In this document: positions 1 to 6,250 of the stretch, piece by piece
How the letters are laid out: every line of letters begins with the position of its first letter
Position numbering within the stretch: position 1 is the stretch's first letter
From: JBGPIT01 sp041485125
GTDB taxonomy: Bacteria; Desulfobacterota; Binatia; UTPRO1
Length of the DNA: 8,984 nucleotides
Reading direction: 5' to 3'
NCBI GenBank assembly: GCA_041485125.1
Contig: JBGPIT010000206.1
Location: 1-8,984, forward strand
Translations under genes and position numbers: made by a program
Notes under the pieces: generated by a model
Databases searched by the model: none
Seen by the model: the letters and a program-made list of their open reading frames with translations, nothing else
Told to the model about the DNA's origin: nothing

Positions 1-315
1 GATCACGGTCTGGTAGACCCGGCCGGCGGTGATGTTGTTCTTCTGCGACATCCGCGTCGAGACGAAGCGCTCGTAGTGGCCGAGGTCGAGATCGGTCTCG
101 GCGCCGTCGTCGGTGACGAAGACCTCGCCGTGTTGGAACGGGTTCATCGTCCCTGGATCCACGTTGATGTACGGATCCATCTTGATGAGGGTGACCTTGA
201 GGCCGCGGCTCTCGAGCAAGGCCGCGAGCGAGGCCGAGGCGAGGCCCTTGCCGAGCGACGACACCACGCCGCCGGTGACGAAGATGAACTTGGTCTTGGA
301 GTTCTTGGCGCTCAT
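1..315 (-). CDS. pyrG: CTP synthase, N-terminal 105 residues (cut by window edge)
   Basis: CTP synthase converts UTP to CTP using ATP and glutamine in the cytoplasm. Only the start of the N-terminal synthetase (amidoligase) domain is present; the rest, including the glutamine amidotransferase domain, lies beyond base 1. The reverse-strand translation carries the P-loop GGVVSSLGKG at residues 15-24, then KMDPYINVDPGT, QHGEVFVTDDGAETDLDLG and HYERF. These match the family closely and include the acidic residues that bind Mg-ATP. The ATG at 315-313 is preceded by a strong Shine-Dalgarno sequence, GAGGGGGG (327-320), 4 bases before the start. The start codon overlaps the kdsB stop in an ATGA (315-312), so the two genes are translationally coupled. 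The coupling is functionally sensible because PyrG makes the CTP used by KdsB. Identification is secure; no frameshift is seen in the visible part. Confidence 0.97.
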   Translation of the reverse strand, partial: MSAKNSKTKFIFVTGGVVSSLGKGLASASLAALLESRGLKVTLIKMDPYINVDPGTMNPFQHGEVFVTDDGAETDLDLGHYERFVSTRMSQKNNITAGRVYQTVI

Positions 316-1058
316 CCGTCCCCCCTCGCCGCCAAGCGCCGTACCCGCTCGAGGTCGTCCGCTGTATCCACCTCGGGGCCGGCGCTGTCAACGTGAACCA
401 TCTTGATGCGCACGCCGCGCTCGAGCGCGCGCAGCTGCTCGAGCTCCTCCGCGCGCTCGAGCGGCGAACGCGGCGCCGCCGCGAGTGCGAGCAACGTCGT
501 ACGGCGATACGCGTAGAGCCCGATGTGCCGCTGACCGAAGGCACCCTCACGCGCGCCGCGCCAGTACGGCAGCGGACTGCGCGAGAAGTAGAGCGCGAAG
601 CCGTCACGACCCGTCACGACCTTGACGACGTGCGGGCTCCGCCACTCGGCCTCGTCGCGGATCGGCGTCATGAGCGACGCCATCTCGAGCGCGGGGTCGT
701 CGCGGAACGGCGCGACACACGCCGCGAGCGCCGCGGGATCGAGGAGCGGCAGATCGCTCTGGACGTTCACGACGACGTCGGCCGTGAGCGTCGCGGCGAC
801 CGCGGCGATGCGGTCGGTGCCGGTCGCGTGCCTGCCGGTCATCACGACCTCGCCGCCATGCTCGCGCACGACGCGGGCGATCGTCTCGTCGTCGGTCGCG
901 ACCAGCGTGCGGGTGACGCCGCGCGCTTGGCGCGCCTGCTCCACGACCCGGCACACCATCGGCACCCCGGCGATCTCGGCAAGCGCCTTGCCGGGCAAGC
1001 GCGTCGAGTCCAAACGCGCCGGGATGATCGCAATGACCTCTGGGTCGTCACTGGGCAC
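312..1058 (-). CDS. kdsB: 3-deoxy-manno-octulosonate cytidylyltransferase (CMP-KDO synthetase)
   Basis: KdsB activates KDO with CTP to give CMP-KDO, the sugar donor for the LPS inner core, in the cytoplasm. Numbered from the GTG at 1058-1056 it is 248 residues, the same length as E. coli KdsB. The nucleotide-binding motif IIPARLDSTRLPGK is at about 11-24, ATDDETI near 54, TGTDRI at 79-84 and KVVTGRDGFALYFSRS mid-protein. The second metal-site motif, VDTADDLERV, is near the C-terminus. The metal-binding Asp of the usual VNVQGDEP is kept (about D102), but here the motif reads VNVQSDLP, with Ser for Gly. I chose GTG 1058 because family similarity begins 7 residues later, a GGAG lies 10 bases upstream, and an intrinsic terminator lies just before it. 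The frame stays open to a GTG at 1118, which would add 20 unconserved residues; that start sits 8 bases after a strong -10 box, so a leaderless 268-residue form is the alternative. The stop overlaps pyrG. Confidence 0.94.
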   Translation of the reverse strand: MPSDDPEVIAIIPARLDSTRLPGKALAEIAGVPMVCRVVEQARQARGVTRTLVATDDETIARVVREHGGEVVMTGRHATGTDRIAAVAATLTADVVVNVQSDLPLLDPAALAACVAPFRDDPALEMASLMTPIRDEAEWRSPHVVKVVTGRDGFALYFSRSPLPYWRGAREGAFGQRHIGLYAYRRTTLLALAAAPRSPLERAEELEQLRALERGVRIKMVHVDSAGPEVDTADDLERVRRLAARGDG

Positions 1059-1068
1059 GAGCGTGGAG

Positions 1069-1072
1069 CTCC
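1069..1072 (-). promoter_or_regulatory. Ribosome-binding site deciding the kdsB GTG start
   Basis: GGAG on the minus strand sits 10 bases before GTG 1058. It is the only Shine-Dalgarno-like sequence close to the conserved KdsB N-terminus and is placed directly after the terminator U tract. It is embedded in the 8-base palindrome GGAGCTCC (1065-1072). Spacing is slightly long, so this is supportive rather than decisive. Confidence 0.5.
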
Positions 1073-1120
1073 AAACAAAAAACCGTGGGCGCGCACGCGA
1101 GAGCGCGAGCGCGACCACGG
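1073..1120 (-). terminator. Intrinsic terminator / putative attenuator in the kdsB-pyrG leader
   Basis: On the minus strand bases 1120-1104 and 1099-1083 form two 17-base arms around a 4-base loop (CUCU). The stem has 6 pairs (CCGUGG/CCACGG), a mismatch, 5 G-C pairs, a mismatch, then 4 G-C pairs: 15 of 17 positions paired. It is followed at once by TTTTTTG TTT (1082-1073). This is a textbook rho-independent terminator for minus-strand transcription; on the plus strand the tail would not be T-rich. It lies downstream of the promoter at 1127-1155 and upstream of the kdsB start. It therefore either attenuates kdsB-pyrG, ends a very short RNA, or terminates transcripts arriving from the NYN gene. 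The structure is seen directly; the regulatory role is inferred. Confidence 0.85.
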
Positions 1121-1126
1121 GACGCC

Positions 1127-1155
1127 TTTATACGGAGCCGAGCTCCACCCGTCAA
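1127..1155 (-). promoter_or_regulatory. Sigma-70-type promoter for kdsB-pyrG
   Basis: On the minus strand TTGACG (1155-1150) is separated by exactly 17 bases from TATAAA (1132-1127). Each box differs from consensus at one position. In DNA this GC-rich an A/T-rich -10 with ideal spacing is unlikely by chance. The expected transcription start is about 1118-1120, at the very beginning of the terminator hairpin. The promoter lies between the NYN stop codon (1222) and kdsB, so kdsB-pyrG can be expressed independently of the upstream genes. Confidence 0.75.
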
Positions 1156-1164
1156 AGCGGGTGG
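1145..1164. repeat. Inverted repeat surrounding the -35 box of the kdsB promoter
   Basis: CCACCCG (1145-1151) and CGGGTGG (1158-1164) are perfect 7-base inverted arms around a 6-base centre. The -35 hexamer (1150-1155) occupies the centre and the inner edge of one arm. No T tract follows on the minus strand, and only GTTTC on the plus strand, so it is a poor terminator. Its position fits a repressor or activator operator, or a weak 3' hairpin for the NYN transcript. The symmetry is certain; the role is not. Confidence 0.45.
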
Positions 1165-1221
1165 GTTTCAGCCGGCGCAACCGCCCGAGAAACGACGTCG
1201 GGCGCGGGCGGGATCGGCCGA

Positions 1222-2421
1222 CTAGGAGGCGCTGTCGGACGTCGGAGCGGCGCCGTTTCGACGGGCGCGACGACCGCGACCGCCACGCCGCCGCGTGCGC
1301 CGGCGAGCGTGTCCACCATCGGCCGCTTCCGCGGGGGTCGCGGTCTCGTCGCCGTCGACCTCGACCGGCGGCGCGCTCGCGCTCTCGCCGTTGAACGCGG
1401 CGGGAACCGCCTCGTCGCTGCTCTCCGCCGTGGCGATCTCGGCGGCGGCGCCGATCAGGCAGACGCGCCCGTTCGACGTGATCTCGACGTCTTTCAAGCG
1501 CCGTAGTCGCGTCACCAGACGCGGCGATCCGGGCGGCCGCTGAAACCCTTCGGCCTTCAACGCCAGCGTGAGCGCGTCGAGACTGACGCCGCGCGACGGG
1601 TCGGGGCCGGCGAGACGCGCGATGATCGCCCGCAGCTGGGCTTGCGACGCACCATGCGGCTCGTCTTCGTCGTGTCGTGCCGGAGCGACGTGTCGTGCCG
1701 CGGCGGCCGCCGGATGCGACGCCGCCGCCGCACGCGTGTGCGCGGGAGCGGACGGACGCTCGCCGCCGCGGTGCCGCCGACGCCGGCGACCGCCGGCATG
1801 CCCGCGGGGCTCCGTCGCCGTCGCCGTTTCGGGTGCGGGCGCCGCGTGGCCGCCGCGGCACGAGATGCGTCGATACACGATGCCGAGACGCGCCGCCGCG
1901 TCGCCGACCGCATCGAAGGCGCGATCGTCGGAGATGATGTCGATGCGGTCGCCCGAGGACGCGCGACCGAGCCACATCCCGGCGGAGACCGCGATCCAGA
2001 GATCGCTCCAATCGCGCACCCGCGTCGCGGGCGCGCTGTGCACGAGATGGGCACCGCGCGTTGCGAGCATGCGGCCGAGCTGCTGGCCGATCACCCGCCA
2101 ATTCCCGACCGCGGTGATCTCGGTCGCGTCCAGACGCCGGTCGATCTCGAGCTGGTCGAGGACACGGATCAGCTCGGTCTCGCTGCTGGTGTTCTCGACG
2201 TCGATGAAGATCGCGCGTCGCGACGCCGGCTGATCGACGGAGGACGCAGCAACCAGCGAGGGCTCGACCGCAGCCGGAAGCGCGCTGTCGGCGGCGGCTG
2301 TCGCCTTCCGCCGTGGCGTCTTCTTCGCGGCGGGCCGTGCGGCGCGTGGCGGCGGCGCGCTCACGCGCTTGGTCGGGCTCGTCCGCGCCGGTTGCTTTTT
2401 CGCTTTGGACCTCGTGGCCAT
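1222..2421 (-). CDS. NYN-domain (PIN-like) putative ribonuclease with LOTUS/OST-HTH-like domain
   Basis: 399 residues. Residues 1-45 form a Lys/Ala/Pro/Arg-rich tail. A NYN domain spans about 70-186: AIFIDVENTSSE supplies D74 and N77, DWSDLWIAV supplies D140, and ISDDRAFD supplies D165/D166, where the family usually has SGDSDF. These acidic residues are expected to hold the catalytic metal, as in LabA/DUF88-type nucleases. Residues 190-257 are low-complexity and Arg/Ala/His-rich. Residues 258-325 (AQLRAIIARL ... RLVTRLRRLKDVEIT ... GRVCLI) resemble a LOTUS/OST-HTH RNA-binding fold. An acidic stretch and a C-terminal Arg/Gly tail (371-389) follow. ATG 2421 was chosen over further in-frame extension because the longer reading would run into tamB. 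It starts 52 bases after the tamB stop with only a weak SD (CCGGA), so it probably shares the tam transcript. Nuclease activity and RNA as target are inferences from family. Confidence 0.85.
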   Translation of the reverse strand: MATRSKAKKQPARTSPTKRVSAPPPRAARPAAKKTPRRKATAAADSALPAAVEPSLVAASSVDQPASRRAIFIDVENTSSETELIRVLDQLEIDRRLDATEITAVGNWRVIGQQLGRMLATRGAHLVHSAPATRVRDWSDLWIAVSAGMWLGRASSGDRIDIISDDRAFDAVGDAAARLGIVYRRISCRGGHAAPAPETATATEPRGHAGGRRRRRHRGGERPSAPAHTRAAAASHPAAAAARHVAPARHDEDEPHGASQAQLRAIIARLAGPDPSRGVSLDALTLALKAEGFQRPPGSPRLVTRLRRLKDVEITSNGRVCLIGAAAEIATAESSDEAVPAAFNGESASAPPVEVDGDETATPAEAADGGHARRRTRRRGGRGRRARRNGAAPTSDSAS

Positions 2422-2473
2422 GTCGTATCCGGTTATCGCGTGGATCGCGAGGGGTGTCGAGCGCGCGGGCCGC

Positions 2474-5400
2474 TCAATACCGCCTCTTCCAGAAGATGTC
2501 CGCGCCGCTGTCGCCCCTGGTGTCGGTCGAGGTCTCGATGCTCCAACTCGGGGTGAGCGTGTACTCGATCCGGATCTCCTCGACCGCTTGCTTGCCGAAC
2601 TTGTGCGACAGGCTGACGAAGATGTCCGGCGCGACGTATTTGCCGAGCGACACTCTCGCGTCGGAGAGGCCTTCGCCGCCGGTGTCGAACTCGAGGTTGT
2701 CGACACCGAGCGCGTCGGCGACGGACTGGCGGAGCTGGCCCGCGACGTAGCTGCCGGCGACGCCGATCGCCTGCTCGCGCAAGCCCTTCGATTCCGCCTG
2801 GTTCAGCTCGCTCGCCGGCTTGCCGAAGAGCAGCACCGAGAGGATGTCGGCTTGCTCGAGCGGCGGATCGCTTTCGAGCGTGAGGGTCGGCTTGGTCATG
2901 CGGCCGCCGATGATCACGCGCACCGTGTACTCGCCCGCTTGGTAGGTCGCGGTGAGGCTCAGCAGCGGGTCGAAGTCCTGGCCGGTGAAGACCACCTGCC
3001 CCTCCGTGATGGTGAACTTCTTGCCCTGGAAGGTGTACCAGCCGCGCACGGTATTGATCTCGCCGGCGATGGCGACCGGGTCGCCGGGCTTCTTCCACAC
3101 CGTCATCCAGCCGCGCAGCTCGACGTTGGCGTCGGAGCGCCGGATCCAGGCGTTGCGCGGGACGTCGATCTGCAACGTGATCGCCGCTTGGTCGAAGACG
3201 CTCGGCGTCGGCGCGGATTTCGCCTTCTCAGCCTCGGAGTCGGGCTTCTGCCGCGGTGGCAGCGGCGCATCGGGACCGATGACGGTGATCGTCGGATCGG
3301 GCGGCCGAACGGAGCCGGGTAGCACCTCCGGGATCTGCAGCACCAGGCCGTTGGTCTCGAGCGAGCCTGCGACGACGGGAGCGGCGGTCGTGCCGGACGC
3401 CCAGATCCAGCCGCTCGCGGCGCCGCGGCCATACTGGTTCTTGAAGAGCGGAAAGTCGGTGAGCTCGAACCGGAGGTCCATCGACAAGTGGTCGCCGTCG
3501 CGACGGGCGTTGCCGCCGCCGGTGAAGGTACCGCCATCGCTCACGATCTTGAGCGTCTCGACGCTGAGCGCCTGGCCGTCGACGCGCGCGCGGAGCTCGA
3601 TCGGATCGTACGTCACGCCCGCGGGCACGATGTAGGCCTTGCCGCCGCTGATCGTGATCGGGCCGCGAATGTCGGGCGCGGCGAGCCGGCCGGCGATCGT
3701 CAGATCGGCGTCGAGCGTCCCACGCAGCTTCGCGACCTGCGGCACCATGGGGCCCATGAAGGCGAGGTCGATCGCGTGGGCGCGCAGATTCCCATTCAAC
3801 GTGTCGCCGGCCGCGAACTTGAACGGCTGCAGTGAGAGCTGCACCGGCGCGGTCGCGTCGAGCGTCAGCTGACGCGACCCGGCTTGCACCAGCTTCGCGC
3901 TGACAGTCGCGCGGCCGCCGCCGACCTGCACGGTCGCGGCGATCGTCTCGTAGCGGACCGCGCCGAGGACGGGACCGGTCACGGACGCGTCGGCGTCGAC
4001 GCGCGGCGCCGCCGCGGTGCCGCCGAGATGCGCGCGCAGCGTGATCCGTCCCGACAGTGCTTCGCCGGCGGCACGTGCGAACGTCCGAAGATCCAGCCCG
4101 TCGACGGTGACGGTCAGGTCCTGCGGCCCGCTCGTCCCGGCGCGACCGGCGACCGCGACGACGCCGCGGGGCGAGCGCAGTGTCAGGTCCGTGATCGTCA
4201 CCTGCGCGTCGCGTTCCACGATCACCGGGTGTCCGGTCATCGTCCAGGTGTCACCGCCGAGGTCGGTGCGCAGCGTCGCGATCTCGACGCGCTTCTCGCG
4301 CGCGCCGAGGGTCGCGGTGCCGGCCAGCGCGTGTTGCTCTTGCGCGAGTCCGGTGGCGCGCACGTCGAAGCTCACGGTCGCGACGTCGTGCTGCTGCTGC
4401 CAGTGCGCCGTCAGATCGACTTGTCGAAACGCCTGGCCGCCGGCGTGCACGTCGGCCGCGTGCCCGCTGACGTCGGCGCGGGCGGTCGGCGTACCGAGCT
4501 CGGCCGCGTGCACCGTCGCATCGACGGCGCCGATCGTGGTGCTTTCGCGCGCGAGCCGGCGCGCGGCGACCGTGGCATCGACCGTGAGCGCCCGCAGGCT
4601 TCCGTGCGCCGTGCCGGCGATCTTCAGCGACCCCGACAGCGGGCCGACACGCGCGACGGTCGCGAGCGGGCGGAGATCGCGCGACTCGAGCTGGTAGCGC
4701 ACGGTCGCGTCACGGCCGGCGTGCCCGCTGAGCGCGAGCGCGCCGGAGGCCTCGGCCTCGACCGAGCTCGAGCGCAGCGCCAGCCGCTCGACCGTGAGCC
4801 AGCCCCGATCGGCGCGTGCATCGAGGTGTGCTTCGCGGATCTCGATCGCCTGCACGCGGCTCCGGCCGAGCTCGACGTGCGCGTCGGCGCGCGCGGTCTC
4901 GGCGGTGAGGCCCGTCCCCGTCACGGTCGCGGTCGCGTTGATCCGCGCCGTCAGGTCGGGACGGTTCACGAACGGCGCGGGATCGAAGTCGGTCGCGGCA
5001 AGGCGCAGATCGTACCGCTCGGCGGGCACGTCGACCGTGCCGCCCGCCTGCGCGCTTCCCATCGGCGTCGCGGCGCTCGCCTCGAACTGCACTGTGCGCT
5101 CGGCGATCGAGCCGTCGAGATTCGCCCGCTGCAGCGGCTTGCCGGCGATCGTCGACTCGCTGAGCGCGACTGCGAAGGTCGCCGCCACCGCCTCGAAGGT
5201 CGTCCCTTTGCCCTTGGCACTGACCGTGCCGCTCACGTCGGTGACGGGCTGCGCCGGACCGAGGAGCCCGGCGGCGTTCACGTGCTGGAGCGCGAGATGG
5301 AGATCATAGCTCTGCGGCGTCGACGCGACGTCGACGGTACCGTCGAGCGCGATCGAGCCTGCTTCGGTCGCGAGGTCGGCGGCGACGACCACCGCCGACG

Positions 5401-6247
5401 CGGGCCCTTTGGCGCGCATCGTCCCGGCGACGTCGACGCGCAGGCCGATCGGTCCGAGCACGCGCTGGACCTCGTCGGCCGAGAGCCGCGTGACCGTCGC
5501 GTCGACGTCGTAGTCGCGGCGCGTGCGCGGTCCGATCCGCGCCGTCACACTCACGTCCGAGGCGTCGGTCTTGACGACCAGACCGTCGGCGGTGACCGCA
5601 CCGTCGTCCCCAACCTCGACCGAGCCCGCGAGCCGGGCGAGGCGGACGCCGCGGTCGGGCAGCTCGAAGGACAAGCCCGCGATGTGCAGCTTCTGCGTCG
5701 CGCCACCGACCGCGAGGTCGCCGTCGAGCGCGAGGCCGCGGAGACGCCAGAGATCCTTCGGTCTGACCACGCGGAGCGCACCGTCGCGGAGCGCGAGGCT
5801 CTCGATCACGATCTCCGTCGACCGCTTGTGCTGCTGCTCCTGCTCCTCCCGCGTCTTCACCAGGCGCGCGACGTTCCAGCCGCGCGCGTCCTCGACGGCG
5901 TGCAGGTCGAGGCCGTCGATCGTCGCCGCGCGCAGCACCAGGCGGCGCGCCAGCACGAGCTGCAAGAGATCGTAGTTGGCGGTGACGCGGCGGACCGCGA
6001 GCACCCGGGCGCCTTCGAGCGTGACCCGCAGGTTCGTGAGCACGAGGCCGCTCAAGAGATTGCCGTCGAGCCGGCCGATCGAGACCCGCCCCGCGAGGGT
6101 GTCGTTCAGACGGGTCACGACCTGGCCGACGAGCCAGCCGCGAAACGTCGCCGTCTGCGAGAACGCGAGTAAGCCCGCGACCAGCACGACCAGGAAGATC
6201 ACCAGGCCGACGAGCCAACGAACCAGTCTGCGTAGCAGCGTCGGCAT
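2474..6247 (-). CDS. tamB: Translocation and assembly module protein TamB
   Basis: 1257 residues, in the normal size range for TamB. It belongs to the AsmA-like/bridge-type proteins that span the periplasm and work with TamA in outer-membrane protein insertion and, as now understood for the family, anterograde phospholipid transport. A basic N-terminus (LLRRLVRW) leads into one membrane anchor at about 11-29. A long, repetitive beta-rich body follows, with recurring strands of the type 'VTGTGLTAETARADAHVELG'. A Pro/Glu/Lys-rich probable loop lies near 1000-1018. The TamB C-terminal domain (DUF490) covers roughly 920-1257, with GEINTVRGWYTFQGKKFTI, GQDFDPLLSLTATY, DILSVLLFGKPASEL and the end FWKRRY. 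ATG 6247 lies 3 bases after the tamA stop (TGA GCG ATG), so translation is coupled. The gene is intact. The long plus-strand open frames across it are GC-bias shadows. Confidence 0.96.
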   Translation of the reverse strand: MPTLLRRLVRWLVGLVIFLVVLVAGLLAFSQTATFRGWLVGQVVTRLNDTLAGRVSIGRLDGNLLSGLVLTNLRVTLEGARVLAVRRVTANYDLLQLVLARRLVLRAATIDGLDLHAVEDARGWNVARLVKTREEQEQQHKRSTEIVIESLALRDGALRVVRPKDLWRLRGLALDGDLAVGGATQKLHIAGLSFELPDRGVRLARLAGSVEVGDDGAVTADGLVVKTDASDVSVTARIGPRTRRDYDVDATVTRLSADEVQRVLGPIGLRVDVAGTMRAKGPASAVVVAADLATEAGSIALDGTVDVASTPQSYDLHLALQHVNAAGLLGPAQPVTDVSGTVSAKGKGTTFEAVAATFAVALSESTIAGKPLQRANLDGSIAERTVQFEASAATPMGSAQAGGTVDVPAERYDLRLAATDFDPAPFVNRPDLTARINATATVTGTGLTAETARADAHVELGRSRVQAIEIREAHLDARADRGWLTVERLALRSSSVEAEASGALALSGHAGRDATVRYQLESRDLRPLATVARVGPLSGSLKIAGTAHGSLRALTVDATVAARRLARESTTIGAVDATVHAAELGTPTARADVSGHAADVHAGGQAFRQVDLTAHWQQQHDVATVSFDVRATGLAQEQHALAGTATLGAREKRVEIATLRTDLGGDTWTMTGHPVIVERDAQVTITDLTLRSPRGVVAVAGRAGTSGPQDLTVTVDGLDLRTFARAAGEALSGRITLRAHLGGTAAAPRVDADASVTGPVLGAVRYETIAATVQVGGGRATVSAKLVQAGSRQLTLDATAPVQLSLQPFKFAAGDTLNGNLRAHAIDLAFMGPMVPQVAKLRGTLDADLTIAGRLAAPDIRGPITISGGKAYIVPAGVTYDPIELRARVDGQALSVETLKIVSDGGTFTGGGNARRDGDHLSMDLRFELTDFPLFKNQYGRGAASGWIWASGTTAAPVVAGSLETNGLVLQIPEVLPGSVRPPDPTITVIGPDAPLPPRQKPDSEAEKAKSAPTPSVFDQAAITLQIDVPRNAWIRRSDANVELRGWMTVWKKPGDPVAIAGEINTVRGWYTFQGKKFTITEGQVVFTGQDFDPLLSLTATYQAGEYTVRVIIGGRMTKPTLTLESDPPLEQADILSVLLFGKPASELNQAESKGLREQAIGVAGSYVAGQLRQSVADALGVDNLEFDTGGEGLSDARVSLGKYVAPDIFVSLSHKFGKQAVEEIRIEYTLTPSWSIETSTDTRGDSGADIFWKRRY

Positions 6248-6250
6248 CGC

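Noticed and set aside
393..1394. Plus-strand open frame over kdsB and the regulatory region
   Set aside because: Almost entirely Arg/Asp/Glu/His, crosses the terminator and promoter, and is antisense to a clear kdsB.
2422..2706. N-terminal extension of the NYN protein into tamB
   Set aside because: The extra 95 residues are an out-of-frame reading of the tamB C-terminus; the natural ATG at 2421 follows the tamB stop.
3884..6172. 762-codon plus-strand open frame antisense to tamB
   Set aside because: Arg/Asp/Glu/Ala-rich translation without domain features; arises because GC-rich codons on the other strand avoid stops. tamB itself has clear family motifs.
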